NCBI RefSeq assembly: GCF_020165985.1
Contig: NZ_JAIUKZ010000007.1
Coordinates: 372,001 to 436,000 of the forward strand
Length of the DNA stretch: 64,000 nucleotides
DNA from: Bacillus sp. RAR_GA_16
GTDB lineage: Bacteria > Bacillota > Bacilli > Bacillales > Guptibacillaceae
Reading direction: 5' to 3'
Made by a program: the position numbers and the translations under genes. Within the stretch, counting starts at the first letter, position 1; every line of letters starts with the position of its first letter. This document shows, piece by piece, positions 17,224-26,165 of this stretch. The notes under the pieces are model-generated. The model saw only the letters and a program-made list of their open reading frames with translations. It had not been told where the DNA came from and did no database searches.

Positions 17224-18024
17224 GTGGGAGACGCTATCGTCATTACTTCCGGAAAAGGTGGTGTGGGTAAGACCACAACGACAGCAAACATTGGAACAGC
17301 TCTTGCACTATCGGGGAAAAAAGTATGTCTGGTTGATACGGATATCGGTCTTCGAAATCTTGATGTAGTGATGGGGCTTGAGAATCGTATTATTTATGAT
17401 CTCGTCGATGTAGCTGAGGAAAGGTGTCGGCTTCATCAAGCCTTAATTAAAGATAAGCGCTTTGAAGCGCTTTATATGTTGCCAGCTGCACAAACAAAAG
17501 ATAAATCTGCGGTTCAGCCTGCGCAAATGAAAAAAATTATTGATGAACTAAAGCAAGATTACGATTACGTGTTAATTGATTGTCCAGCGGGTATTGAGCA
17601 GGGCTTTAAAAATGCGATCGCTGGTGCAGATAAATCCGTTGTTGTTACGACGCCTGAAACGTCAGCGGTAAGAGATGCCGATCGTATTATCGGTCTTCTC
17701 GAAAAAGAAGAGAACATTGAAGCGCCGAAGCTTGTTGTGAATCGGATTCGAAACCATATGATGGAAAGTGGCGAAATGCTTGATGTTGATGAAATTGTTT
17801 CAATTCTGGCAATTGATCTATTAGGCATCGTTGGAGATGATGATACGGTCATTACAGCTTCAAACAAAGGGGAGCCGATTGCGCTCGATCCTAGTTCAAA
17901 GGCTTCCATCGCCTATCGTAATATCGCTAGACGCATTTTAGGTGAATCAGTACCACTTCTTTCTCTTCAAGAAGAAAAAGGCGTGTTTAGTAAAGTGAAA
18001 AAGTTTTTTGGAATACGTTCTTAA
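17224..18024 (+). CDS. minD: Septum site-determining ATPase MinD
   Basis: 266 aa, ParA-type ATPase that recruits MinC to the membrane. Deviant Walker A GKGGVGKTTTTANIG (residues 10-24), Walker B YVLIDCPAGIE (about 116-126). The C-terminal amphipathic membrane-targeting helix is clear (KGVFSKVKKFFGIRS). Length matches B. subtilis MinD. GTG start at 17224, preceded by AAAGGGGAATG. Confidence 0.97.
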   Translation: MGDAIVITSGKGGVGKTTTTANIGTALALSGKKVCLVDTDIGLRNLDVVMGLENRIIYDLVDVAEERCRLHQALIKDKRFEALYMLPAAQTKDKSAVQPAQMKKIIDELKQDYDYVLIDCPAGIEQGFKNAIAGADKSVVVTTPETSAVRDADRIIGLLEKEENIEAPKLVVNRIRNHMMESGEMLDVDEIVSILAIDLLGIVGDDDTVITASNKGEPIALDPSSKASIAYRNIARRILGESVPLLSLQEEKGVFSKVKKFFGIRS

Positions 18025-18050
18025 ATCTCGGCTGCGGCCGGGATTTTTTT
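18023..18050 (+). terminator. Terminator after minD
   Basis: AAATCTCGGC / GCCGGGATTT stem (one mismatch) with seven T, overlapping the minD stop codon. It closes the mreBCD-minCD transcription unit. Confidence 0.85.
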
Positions 18051-18200
18051 ATTAAAAAAACGAGGGGCACGAAGAAGGTATCGGTTAGCTAAACAAGTGA
18101 AGCGTTATAAGGTACTCATTCTTTTCTACGTATTCAACTGACATATCCACTCAGGACAAGTCATAAACTGAATACTACTTATAGGAAGGATGGGTGAGGA

Positions 18201-18950
18201 ATGCGGAAAGATCTGGATGATGTGAGAAAGCGACTGCATTCGAGAAAGAAGCAACGTCAACCCTTGCGTACAGTGCCTCGACCAGGACGAAATCATGATC
18301 ATATTCCTTCGTATTCAAATCAAGATGTAGAAATGAAGCTTCACCCGCTATTTAATAAGCAAAGTTTTTTAATGCGAGCGATGATTGCCGCCTGCTTATT
18401 TTTGGGAGCAGGCATTTTATTTAAAGCAGAGAGTGATCGTCTCGTACCAGCCCAAGATTACGTTACTGAAATGATGGCGGAAGAATTCCAGTTTGCAACG
18501 GTAAAAGATTGGTATGAAGGAAAGTTTGGGAATCCTGTGGCTTTGTTCCCAACAACTCCTGAAACAAACTTGAATGCTGAAGCCCCAGTCTATGCGCTGC
18601 CCGCTAGTGGTAAGGTACAGGTACTGGAGAATTTTGAAACGACTGGTAAAGGGATTATGGTCGAAACCGTACTCAGTTCAGAAGTCGAAGCGATTGATGC
18701 AGGGGTAGTTACTTATGCAGGAGATAAAGAAGGGATAGGGAAGACTGTTGTTCTTCAGCATACGGATGGAAGCGAGTCATGGTATGGTATGCTGGATTCA
18801 ATTGATGTTTCTCTTTACGATTTTGTTCAAACAAAGGATCAGCTTGGGAGCGTCTCAAATTCAGAAGATGGGAAAACAGGAACGTTTTATTTTGCCATAA
18901 AGAAAAACGAAGCGTTTATTGACCCGCTTCAAGTTGTCCCAATCGAATAA
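18201..18950 (+). CDS. spoIVFA: SpoIVFA, M23-like regulator of SpoIVFB
   Basis: 249 aa. In B. subtilis SpoIVFA anchors and, with BofA, inhibits the protease SpoIVFB in the outer forespore membrane until SpoIVB cleaves it. Seen here: a basic cytoplasmic N-terminus, one membrane segment (about 54-72, MRAMIAACLFLGAGILFKA), and a LytM/M23-like domain (about 130-245, GKGIMVETVLSSEVEAIDAG, VVLQHTDGSESWYGML). The catalytic histidine-metal set is not complete, as expected for this non-peptidase. The stop overlaps the spoIVFB start by 1 nt. Confidence 0.92.
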   Translation: MRKDLDDVRKRLHSRKKQRQPLRTVPRPGRNHDHIPSYSNQDVEMKLHPLFNKQSFLMRAMIAACLFLGAGILFKAESDRLVPAQDYVTEMMAEEFQFATVKDWYEGKFGNPVALFPTTPETNLNAEAPVYALPASGKVQVLENFETTGKGIMVETVLSSEVEAIDAGVVTYAGDKEGIGKTVVLQHTDGSESWYGMLDSIDVSLYDFVQTKDQLGSVSNSEDGKTGTFYFAIKKNEAFIDPLQVVPIE

Positions 18951-19774
18951 TGCTAAAAATGATAACGATCCATCCGCTTTTTTGGTTAACAATTGGTCTT
19001 TCTATTCTAACAGGGCGTTTTCGAGAAATGCTGCTGCTGTTCGTTGTTGTCCTTATTCACGAGTTAGGGCATGCGGGAGCAGCTCGTTTTTTTGGATGGC
19101 GAGTAAAAGAGATTGTTCTTCTTCCATTTGGTGGGGTAGCTGTCGTAGATGAACATGGAAATCGTCCGTTCAAAGAAGAACTAATTGTTATCCTAGCTGG
19201 TCCCCTTCAACATATCTGGATGATCGGGACTGGGGCCATTTTCTACTATTTAGGGTTATGGGATGAGATGTACAGTCTCTTTTTACTTCATAATCTAATG
19301 GTTCTCCTGTTTAATCTATTGCCCATATGGCCACTTGACGGCGGTAAACTTCTTTTTTTATTGTACTCTCTCAGCTATCCGTTTAAAACATCTCATAAAA
19401 TGATGCTTCATTCATCTCTCCTTTGTTTAGGTGTCTTAGTCCTGGCAACGGTAGTTTATTTTCCAATTCACTTAAATCTATGGATGGTCATCCTTTTTCT
19501 TGCGGTGTCACAGTTCAAAGAATGGAAACATCATCATTATATTTATCTGCGCTTTTTGCTTGAACGGTATTCAACTTCCATTAAGGGTAAGAAAAAGGTT
19601 GTTTCCGTAGCTCCTGACATGAAATTGACTGAACTCCTCGCCACGTTTTATCGGGGTTACCATTATCAAATTGTCATTAAAGATATGAACATAGAGGCAG
19701 ATGAGAAAATTTTGCTTCATGCCTATTTCAAAAAAAATCAAATAGGGTGTGCAGTTGGTACACTATTTAGGTAA
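18950..19774 (+). CDS. spoIVFB: SpoIVFB, site-2 intramembrane metalloprotease for pro-sigma-K
   Basis: 274 aa. Cleaves pro-sigma-K during late sporulation. The HExxH motif is in LIHELGHAGAARFFGW (about 35-50) and the distal aspartate in NLLPIWPLDGGKLLF (about 120-135). Six hydrophobic segments occupy the first 185 residues; the C-terminal 75 residues form a CBS-like soluble domain. ATG 18950 overlaps the spoIVFA TAA. BofC, another component of this checkpoint, is encoded at 35.4 kb. Confidence 0.95.
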   Translation: MLKMITIHPLFWLTIGLSILTGRFREMLLLFVVVLIHELGHAGAARFFGWRVKEIVLLPFGGVAVVDEHGNRPFKEELIVILAGPLQHIWMIGTGAIFYYLGLWDEMYSLFLLHNLMVLLFNLLPIWPLDGGKLLFLLYSLSYPFKTSHKMMLHSSLLCLGVLVLATVVYFPIHLNLWMVILFLAVSQFKEWKHHHYIYLRFLLERYSTSIKGKKKVVSVAPDMKLTELLATFYRGYHYQIVIKDMNIEADEKILLHAYFKKNQIGCAVGTLFR

Positions 19775-19805
19775 ACTAAAGAAAAGTACCTAAAGGAGAG
19801 CGGCT

Positions 19806-20954
19806 ATGAAGTTTATTGTTCTTAAAAAAAAGGAGTGGCAGGTAGCCGCTATTTTAGATAAACAAGAGATTACAGACATTTGGGGGGAATTGACCTGTCA
19901 AAGAAAACCGGATCAAGGAGATCTGATTTTCGGGAAGGTTTCTTCCATTTTAGATGATAAAAACGCTGCCTTTGTCTCCTTAGGTAGCGGTAAACCTGGT
20001 CTTTTAAATGGGGATGAACTGATAACCGCACAGGAAAAAAAGACAGCCGGGGAACGGATGCCGGCTGTTTCTGCTTGTATCCAAGAAGGACAGTCGATCC
20101 TTGTTCAAATCAAACACCCTGGTGTGGATCGAAAAGGACCGATTGTGACAGAACTCATTTCTTTAACTGGAGCGTCTCTCGTTTATATGCCGTATGCCGG
20201 CTATTCGGCTGTATCCAAACAGTTGCCAGCAATGCGAGAAGAACTTCTGCAAATTGCACATGAACATTGTGTGGAACAAGAAGGGCTTATTTTTCGGACA
20301 AGCTCCGCCTACTTGAGTAAAGAAGCACTTATAGCGGAGTTAGATGATCTCAGAGAAGAATGGCAACGAATTCTTCAATCTACAGAAGGGGCGCACGTTC
20401 CTAGTGTTATCAAGAAAGCTGGAGGACTTGCTGAACGAATTAGCAAGCTTTATCCCCTTCATCGAGTAACTGAACTAGCTACAAATGACGCAGATGCGGT
20501 AAAAACCTTTCTGCCTTTGTTGGCAAAAGGCGCGAAAGTGATGTCAGATGAGCAAAGTGAGAACGTCATTCAGCTTTTAGAACGAACCATTAAGGGTATA
20601 GAGAAAACAGTAAAAATAGGGAAAGCGTCCCTTCATATTGAAGAAACGAATGCGGTAACGGCCATTGATGTAGATAGTGGCGGCGTAAGAAGAAGTAACA
20701 AAAACCAGACCCATTTTGAAGTAAATATGATGGCCATTGATGAAATTGCAAGGCAGCTACGACTTCGGAATATTGGTGGCATGATTATTGTAGATTTTTT
20801 AAGGGTTGATGAGAAAGAACGCGATGCACTGTTGAGTCATTTGAAGAAGAAGGAAAAAGCGGACAAACGGTTAAAGCTTGGCGGCTTTACGAGGCTTGGG
20901 TTGTTTGAGATGCAGCGTAAGAAGGCAGGGCTTCCTTTAAGTAAGCTTATTTAA
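19806..20954 (+). CDS. rng: RNase E/G family ribonuclease, C-terminally short
   Basis: 382 aa. Endoribonuclease related to RNase G and the catalytic half of RNase E. The N-terminal S1-type domain (about 35-120, GDLIFGKVSSILDDKNAAFV) and the DNase I-like catalytic region are present, including the Mg-binding aspartates in VTAIDVDSGGVRR (about 280-292) and GGMIIVDFLRVD (about 318-330). E. coli RNase G is about 489 aa; here the protein stops soon after GLFEMQRKKAGLPLSKLI and lacks the cysteine zinc-link and small domain. AAAGGAGAG lies before ATG 19806. B. subtilis has no such gene here, but some other Bacillaceae do. Confidence 0.88.
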   Translation: MKFIVLKKKEWQVAAILDKQEITDIWGELTCQRKPDQGDLIFGKVSSILDDKNAAFVSLGSGKPGLLNGDELITAQEKKTAGERMPAVSACIQEGQSILVQIKHPGVDRKGPIVTELISLTGASLVYMPYAGYSAVSKQLPAMREELLQIAHEHCVEQEGLIFRTSSAYLSKEALIAELDDLREEWQRILQSTEGAHVPSVIKKAGGLAERISKLYPLHRVTELATNDADAVKTFLPLLAKGAKVMSDEQSENVIQLLERTIKGIEKTVKIGKASLHIEETNAVTAIDVDSGGVRRSNKNQTHFEVNMMAIDEIARQLRLRNIGGMIIVDFLRVDEKERDALLSHLKKKEKADKRLKLGGFTRLGLFEMQRKKAGLPLSKLI

Positions 20955-20985
20955 AGTTGAAATGAAAGAAGGAGGATTTCTTGCA

Positions 20986-21015
20986 TTGACACCGCAATTT
21001 TCGCTGTGGTATGAT
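20986..21015 (+). promoter_or_regulatory. Sigma-A promoter of rplU
   Basis: TTGACA (20986-20991), 18-nt spacer, TATGAT (21010-21015), upstream of the L21 leader. Confidence 0.75.
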
Positions 21016-21019
21016 TTAG

Positions 21020-21122
21020 TGGTTAGTTCGTTTGGAAGCACCCAAAGAGCTACAACCGCTCAAAAACAGGTTTTAAAGCTAGTTTCTAGCACCTGCAATG
21101 GCGAGTCTTAGTATTAGAGGAG
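21020..21122 (+). promoter_or_regulatory. Ribosomal protein L21 leader
   Basis: About 100-nt untranslated leader between the promoter and the rplU ribosome site, with paired segments (for example GCTCAAAAACAGG ... CCTGCAATGGCGAG). Position and content fit the conserved Firmicute L21 leader, thought to mediate feedback control of L21 synthesis. I matched it by context and partial sequence, not by a covariance search. Confidence 0.65.
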
Positions 21123-21130
21123 GTGCACGT

Positions 21131-21439
21131 ATGTACGCAATTATTGAAACTGGTGGTAAACAAATCAAGGTTACTGAAGGTCAAGAAATCTACATCGAGC
21201 TTCTAAACACTGAAGCTGGTGAAACGGTTACTTTTGACCGTGTGCTAATGGTTGGTGGAGACGATATCAAAGTTGGTTCTCCTATGCTAGATGGCGCTAC
21301 TGTAACTGGTAAAGTTGACAAGCACGGTAAAGGTAAGAAAATCACGGTTTATAAATATAAGCCTAAGAAAAACTACCGTCGTAAGCAAGGACACCGTCAA
21401 CCTTACACTAAAGTAGTTATCGACAAAATTAACGCTTAA
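21131..21439 (+). CDS. rplU: 50S ribosomal protein L21
   Basis: 102 aa. Starts [17 protein letters not shown], the standard L21 N-terminus, and carries the basic C-terminal signature [22 protein letters not shown] 21131 with GGAGGTG upstream; the longer ORF from 21098 lies in the leader. First gene of rplU-prp-rpmA. Confidence 0.98.
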   Translation: MYAIIETGGKQIKVTEGQEIYIELLNTEAGETVTFDRVLMVGGDDIKVGSPMLDGATVTGKVDKHGKGKKITVYKYKPKKNYRRKQGHRQPYTKVVIDKINA

Positions 21440-21449
21440 GGATCACGAA

Positions 21450-21782
21450 ATGATACGTTTCAAGCTGAAGCGAGATTCGGACAATCACATCCGTTCATTT
21501 TCTCTTTCAGGACACGCTGAGTCTGGCCCTTATGGCTATGACTTAGTCTGTGCAGGTGTTTCTGCCGTGTCGATCGGGACAGTGAATGCGATTGAATCCC
21601 TTTGCGATGTAACTCTCATAGTTGATATGGAGGATGAAGGCGGCTACCTTAGCTGTACCGTTCCAGATCATCTGGATCAGCGTACAGCTGAGAATGTTCA
21701 ACTTCTTCTCCAAGGAATGGAAGTATCCATTTCCGCTATTGCCGAGGAATACGGCAAGCACATCCAAATTACTCACACATAG
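21450..21782 (+). CDS. prp: Prp, cysteine protease that trims ribosomal protein L27
   Basis: 110 aa (YsxB in B. subtilis). By family knowledge Prp removes the short N-terminal extension of Firmicute L27, a step essential in Staphylococcus aureus. The catalytic pair is visible: His22 in [13 protein letters not shown] and Cys34 in [10 protein letters not shown]. Its substrate is encoded next door at 21796 and still carries the cleavable extension. It starts 10 nt after rplU, in the same operon. Confidence 0.93.
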   Translation: MIRFKLKRDSDNHIRSFSLSGHAESGPYGYDLVCAGVSAVSIGTVNAIESLCDVTLIVDMEDEGGYLSCTVPDHLDQRTAENVQLLLQGMEVSISAIAEEYGKHIQITHT

Positions 21783-21795
21783 GAGGTGGGACAAT

Positions 21796-22086
21796 ATGTT
21801 GAAAATGAATCTACAGTTTTTCGCATCGAAAAAGGGTGTAGGTAGTACAAAAAACGGCCGTGATTCAATCTCCAAGCGTCTTGGCGCGAAGAGCGCAGAC
21901 GGCGAGTTCGTATCCGGCGGTTCGATTCTTTTCCGTCAACGTGGAACTAAGATCTACCCTGGTACAAACGTTGGCCGCGGTGGAGACGACACTCTATATG
22001 CGAAAATCGACGGCGTCGTGAAATTCGAGCGTCTTGGACGTGACCGTAAACAAGTAAGTGTATATCCAGTTGCGAAAGAAGCATAA
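21796..22086 (+). CDS. rpmA: 50S ribosomal protein L27 with cleavable N-terminal extension
   Basis: 96 aa. The sequence [20 protein letters not shown] shows the Firmicute extension ending in LQFF followed by ASKKG, the Prp cleavage site. The core has [16 protein letters not shown] and [23 protein letters not shown] 21796 follows AGGAGGTGGG. The ORF from 21622 is out of the known start and is rejected. Confidence 0.97.
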   Translation: MLKMNLQFFASKKGVGSTKNGRDSISKRLGAKSADGEFVSGGSILFRQRGTKIYPGTNVGRGGDDTLYAKIDGVVKFERLGRDRKQVSVYPVAKEA

Positions 22087-22096
22087 GCAGCTTAAG

Positions 22097-22127
22097 AAAA
22101 ACTCTAACCGAACGGTTAGAGTTTTTT
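22097..22127 (+). terminator. Terminator after rpmA
   Basis: AAAAACTCTAACC / GGTTAGAGTTTTTT perfect stem with a GAAC tetraloop and T run, closing rplU-prp-rpmA. Confidence 0.9.
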
Positions 22128-22268
22128 GATATAATAGACGAAATGGGCTAGAAAAGTGACGATGCACAATGAATACGCGTAAGATTGTTTTCTTTTTAAA
22201 GGAAGTAACATGAAGGAATTATCTATTGTTATAATGAAGGAAATGGTTAAAGCATTGGGAGTGCAATT

Positions 22269-22802
22269 ATGTCTAAAAAGTGGAATACCTTTGACGTTCT
22301 GCGCCATTCTCGTCATGATTGGTTAAATCGTTTGCAGTTAATCAAAGGCAACCTTGCACTGGATCATGTGGACAGGGCAAAGGAAATTATCGAAGAAATT
22401 ATTATCCAGTCGAGACAGGAAGCAAAATTATCGAATTTAAATGCTCCGAAACTTGCAGAATATATATTAACGTTTAACTGGTGTAACCATTTATTTCAGT
22501 TGGATTTTGAAGTGATCGGAGACGAGTATGATATTTGCGCTTATGAAGCGGATCTCATTGAGTTAATCGCTCAATGTACAGCAGTGCTTGATTCACAAGT
22601 GAATGTACCTGCGGATCACCACTTGTTATTAACGCTTCAGTTGTACCATGAAGAAATTCATCTTGTTTTTGACTTTCAGGGTGAAGTTTCCGATCAAAAC
22701 AAGCTCAAGCTGGCGTTCGAAAATCCTGATGTGAAAAGCGCTAAATTGATTGAATTAGAGCAAACGGAACAGGAGCTAGTTAGCACGTTTTTGATTAAAT
22801 GA
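22269..22802 (+). CDS. spo0B: Spo0B sporulation phosphotransferase
   Basis: 177 aa. Transfers phosphate from Spo0F to Spo0A in the sporulation phosphorelay. The phospho-accepting histidine lies in the helix DVLRHSRHDWLNRLQLIKGN (residues 9-28), the known Spo0B signature; the remainder is a degenerate ATPase-like domain. ATG 22269 follows TGGGAGTG. Directly upstream of obg, as in B. subtilis. Confidence 0.93.
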   Translation: MSKKWNTFDVLRHSRHDWLNRLQLIKGNLALDHVDRAKEIIEEIIIQSRQEAKLSNLNAPKLAEYILTFNWCNHLFQLDFEVIGDEYDICAYEADLIELIAQCTAVLDSQVNVPADHHLLLTLQLYHEEIHLVFDFQGEVSDQNKLKLAFENPDVKSAKLIELEQTEQELVSTFLIK

Positions 22803-22811
22803 GGTGAAAGT

Positions 22812-24095
22812 ATGTTTGTAGATCAGGTCAAAGTATTTGTAAAAGCAGGCGATGGCGGAAATGGTATGGTTGCCTTCCGCAGAGAGAAGTATGTACCGGA
22901 TGGTGGCCCTGCAGGTGGTGACGGAGGAAAAGGCGCTAGCGTCATTTTTGAAGTAGAAGAAGGTCTTCGTACACTGATGGACTTTCGGTACAATCGTCAT
23001 TTTAAAGCGAAAACCGGTGAACACGGTCGCTCGAAGAATCAGCATGGCCGTAATGCGGAGGATATGGTGGTTAAAGTTCCACCTGGTACAATTGTATCGA
23101 ATGCGGAAACAGGCGAAGTGATTGCCGACTTAACAGAGCACGGCCAGCGTGCAACAGTCGCTCGAGGCGGTCGCGGTGGCCGTGGTAATTCCCGTTTTGC
23201 GTCTCCATCTAATCCTGCTCCTGAGCTTTCTGAAAATGGGGAGCCCGGGGAAGAGAAAGATGTTACGTTAGAACTTAAAGTATTAGCCGATGTAGGATTA
23301 GTAGGCTTTCCGAGTGTTGGTAAATCCACCCTTTTATCTGTAGTATCTGCAGCTAAGCCAAAAATTGCAGCGTATCATTTTACAACAATTGCACCGAATC
23401 TAGGTGTTGTTGATACGAAAGATGGCCGCAGTTTTGTAATGGCTGATTTGCCTGGACTTATTGAAGGCGCTCATGAAGGAGTTGGGCTTGGGCATCAGTT
23501 CCTGCGTCATATCGAACGTACGCGAGTAATCGTACACGTGATTGATATGTCTGGTATGGAAGGCCGAGACCCGTATGAAGATTATATTAAGATCAATGAT
23601 GAGTTAAAGCAGTATAAAATGCGATTGATGGAGCGTCCACAAATTATTGTTGCGAATAAAATGGACCTCCCGGATTCACAGGAAAATCTTGAAATTTTCA
23701 AGGAAAAACTGGAAGAAGATTTCCCGATTTATCCGATTTCTGCCGTAACGCGTCAGGGTGTGCAAGAAGTTCTGTTTGAAATTGCAGATAAGCTTGAAAC
23801 AACACCTGAGTTCCCGCTTGATGAAGAGAAGGAAGAAGAAACTCGCGTGATGTATCGTCACGAAAAAGGTGCACCAGAGTTCTTTGTGACGCGTGATAGC
23901 GATGGAACATTTGTCGTGAATGGACCTCGAATTGAAAAGCTATTCAAGATGACAGACTTTAACCGAGAAGATAACGTCCGCAGGTTCGCGCAACAAATGC
24001 GTAGCATGGGGATTGATGAAGCGCTACGTGAGCGTGGAGCTGAAGACGGAGATGCAGTTCGGATTCTGGAGTTCGAATTTGAGTTCGTAGACTGA
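22812..24095 (+). CDS. obg: Obg GTPase
   Basis: 427 aa, essential GTPase in ribosome assembly, stress response and sporulation onset. The N-terminal glycine-rich OBG fold (about 1-158, [20 protein letters not shown]), the G domain ([15 protein letters not shown] as G1, [16 protein letters not shown] as G3, VANKMDLP as G4), and the C-terminal OCT domain (about 345-425) are all present. GAGGTGAAAG before ATG 22812. Confidence 0.97.
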   Translation: MFVDQVKVFVKAGDGGNGMVAFRREKYVPDGGPAGGDGGKGASVIFEVEEGLRTLMDFRYNRHFKAKTGEHGRSKNQHGRNAEDMVVKVPPGTIVSNAETGEVIADLTEHGQRATVARGGRGGRGNSRFASPSNPAPELSENGEPGEEKDVTLELKVLADVGLVGFPSVGKSTLLSVVSAAKPKIAAYHFTTIAPNLGVVDTKDGRSFVMADLPGLIEGAHEGVGLGHQFLRHIERTRVIVHVIDMSGMEGRDPYEDYIKINDELKQYKMRLMERPQIIVANKMDLPDSQENLEIFKEKLEEDFPIYPISAVTRQGVQEVLFEIADKLETTPEFPLDEEKEEETRVMYRHEKGAPEFFVTRDSDGTFVVNGPRIEKLFKMTDFNREDNVRRFAQQMRSMGIDEALRERGAEDGDAVRILEFEFEFVD

Positions 24096-24103
24096 TGAAC
24101 GGA

Positions 24104-24136
24104 TAAGACTGTCCAGATCGATGGGCGGTCTTTTTT
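24104..24136 (+). terminator. Terminator after obg
   Basis: AAGACTGTCC / GGGCGGTCTT stem with a six-T tail, after the obg stop. Confidence 0.8.
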
Positions 24137-24191
24137 ACATAGTAGCCACAAATATGGGCCGTAGCTGGCCGAAATAGAGGTGAGGGGAAGA

Positions 24192-24641
24192 ATGAGCAAA
24201 GAAGACAAGAATTTTTATCTCGTTCGAGAAGATGTGTTATCTGATTCGATGTTAAAAACGTTACAGGCGAAACTTCTTCTTGAAAGTGGAACAGTGGAAT
24301 CTGTACGAGAAGCCATTGATGAAGTTGGAGTAAGTCGTAGTGCCTTTTACAAATATCGCGACACCATCTTACCGTTTCATACGATGATTATCGAACAGAT
24401 TGTCACACTCTCTGTTCACCTGGAGGATCGTTCAGGCGCACTTTCAAGGGTACTCAGTACAGTCGCGCAGCTTGGGTGTAACTTATTAACCATCAATCAA
24501 ACCATCCCTCTACAGGGCTATGCTACGGTTATCTTGACAATGGAAATTGGAGAAGCTAATCTTCGCTTAAACAGTTTACTTGAGAAAATTAAAGAAATAG
24601 AAGCCGTTAACCATGCAGAAATTATTGGATCAGGAGCATAG
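24192..24641 (+). CDS. pheB: PheB, ACT-domain protein
   Basis: 149 aa. N-terminal helix-turn-helix-like segment (about 28-58, SGTVESVREAIDEVGVSRSA) and C-terminal ACT domain (about 70-145, VTLSVHLEDRSGALSRVLST). In B. subtilis it is cotranscribed with pheA; its biochemical role is not settled and regulation by an aromatic amino acid is likely. ATG 24192 follows GAGGTGAGGGG; the in-frame ATG 12 nt earlier lies inside the ribosome site. Confidence 0.9.
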   Translation: MSKEDKNFYLVREDVLSDSMLKTLQAKLLLESGTVESVREAIDEVGVSRSAFYKYRDTILPFHTMIIEQIVTLSVHLEDRSGALSRVLSTVAQLGCNLLTINQTIPLQGYATVILTMEIGEANLRLNSLLEKIKEIEAVNHAEIIGSGA

Positions 24642-24650
24642 GGGGAGAAT

Positions 24651-25514
24651 ATGGATACGCAAAAGAAGATAGGTTTTCTTGGACCAGAAGGCACATTTAC
24701 AGAAATTGCAGCAAAAACGTTATTTCAGGAGGAGGACCGCACACCGTTTTCAACCATTCGTGCATGTCTTGAAGCGGTGGAAAACGGAGACGTTGACTAC
24801 GGGGTGGTGCCGCTTGAAAATACGATTGAAGGCTCTGTTAATATGACACTTGATCTCCTTTCACAACAAGTTTCCCTACCAATCGTGGGAGAACTCGTAT
24901 TGCCGATTCGACAGCACCTACTTATTCATCCTAATCAACAGGATTGGAAAAAGGTGAGGCGTGTCCTTTCCCATCCACATGCGATTGCTCAGTGTCATGT
25001 TTTTCTTCAACAGGAGTTACCTGAAGCAGAACTAAGTAATGCCGCTTCAACAAGCGCTGCTGCTGAATATATCCAGAATTCAGGAAAGATTGATGAGGCT
25101 GCAATCGGGAATGAACTCGCTGCTGAAAAATACGGACTAACAATTGCTCAAGCTGATATTCATGATACGGAAGATAACGATACGCGTTTTCTCGTATTGC
25201 ACAAAACAGCTGAAGCTTTGCCGAGAACACCGTTGTTCAGGGAAGACCGCGTCACATACAAAATTATTCTTCCTTCAGATTATCCAGGCGCGCTTCATCA
25301 AGTTCTTGCTGCATTTGCGTGGCGCAATCTTAACTTAACAAAAATCGAGTCACGTCCGATGAAAACAGGGCTTGGAAATTATTTCTTCATTATTGATGTA
25401 GAGCGTCCTAATCGGGATGTTCTGTTAAAAGGCGTTATGGAAGAAATTCAAGCACTTGGCATTGGCATCTCTGTTCTTGGTGAGTATCCATGCTTTGTCG
25501 TTAATCAAAAATAA
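24651..25514 (+). CDS. pheA: Prephenate dehydratase
   Basis: 287 aa, monofunctional enzyme making phenylpyruvate from prephenate for phenylalanine. The N-terminal catalytic domain (GFLGPEGTFTEIAAK, VVPLENTIEGSVN, and the DNDTRFLVL motif with the catalytic threonine at about 175-185) is followed by the ACT domain with GALHQVLAAFAWRNLNLTKI and ESRPMKTGLGNYFF, the phenylalanine-binding site. Nine nt after pheB, same operon. Confidence 0.96.
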   Translation: MDTQKKIGFLGPEGTFTEIAAKTLFQEEDRTPFSTIRACLEAVENGDVDYGVVPLENTIEGSVNMTLDLLSQQVSLPIVGELVLPIRQHLLIHPNQQDWKKVRRVLSHPHAIAQCHVFLQQELPEAELSNAASTSAAAEYIQNSGKIDEAAIGNELAAEKYGLTIAQADIHDTEDNDTRFLVLHKTAEALPRTPLFREDRVTYKIILPSDYPGALHQVLAAFAWRNLNLTKIESRPMKTGLGNYFFIIDVERPNRDVLLKGVMEEIQALGIGISVLGEYPCFVVNQK

Positions 25515-25532
25515 TCGGTTTGTAGCTAGATA

Positions 25533-25564
25533 TAAAAGAGAACGGCTGAGAGCCGTTCTCTTTT
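25533..25564. terminator. Bidirectional terminator between pheA and niaR
   Basis: AAAAGAGAACGGCT / AGCCGTTCTCTTTT perfect stem, with A run and T run on either side, serving both convergent genes. Confidence 0.9.
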
Positions 25565-25582
25565 GCGTTTGGTTTCCGTAAG

Positions 25583-26125
25583 TTAGTCCTGTTCTAATAA
25601 AAAACCTTGCTCTTTTAATGCGTCAATTACCGCATCAAGTTGCGGCTTGGAATTCGCTTCAATCGTATGAAGGTGTACCCCCGAAGTAAGTTCTGACAAA
25701 AGAGAGGCGTTTGTTGTCGAAAGTTTGGCTAGAAATTGATCTGCTTCCAAACGATTACCAACGAAAAGGGAAGCTGTTAAATGGCCATACAATGGGTGTT
25801 CCACTGTCACATCTTTCACAGTGCCCCCATGATCTACAATGGTATAAAGCTCATTTTTTGTGTCGATTGGGGAATGTTTGCAGGCGATGACTTGTTCATG
25901 TTTCATATCTTTATGATCTGTACTAAATAACATATATCCCTGTGATGTCGCGATAATCGGTTCATTTCTTGCCTTGAGTAATGAAATGTCTTGAACGATT
26001 ACTTGGCGACTAACATTCGTCCGTCTTGATAAATCACTCCCGGTTAATGGTTTTTCACTCTCTTTTAACCACTGAAGTAGGAGCGACCTTCGCTTTTCTC
26101 CTAATATTTTTTCTCCTTGTCCCAT
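25583..26125 (-). CDS. niaR: NiaR (YrxA), niacin-responsive repressor of NAD synthesis
   Basis: 180 aa. N-terminal winged helix (HTH_11 type, about 10-60: RRSLLLQWLKESEKPLTGSD, SRRTNVSRQVIVQDISLLKA) and a C-terminal 3H domain with the histidine motifs EHPLYGHLTASLF and GVHLHTIEA. By family knowledge it binds nicotinic acid and represses nadBCA and nifS. It lies 40 nt downstream of nifS on the same strand, and its putative palindromic operator is in the nifS-nadB gap. Confidence 0.93.
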   Translation of the reverse strand: MGQGEKILGEKRRSLLLQWLKESEKPLTGSDLSRRTNVSRQVIVQDISLLKARNEPIIATSQGYMLFSTDHKDMKHEQVIACKHSPIDTKNELYTIVDHGGTVKDVTVEHPLYGHLTASLFVGNRLEADQFLAKLSTTNASLLSELTSGVHLHTIEANSKPQLDAVIDALKEQGFLLEQD

Positions 26126-26165
26126 AACTGAAAACCCCTTTCCAAGAACCTGTTCTCCACCCTTA

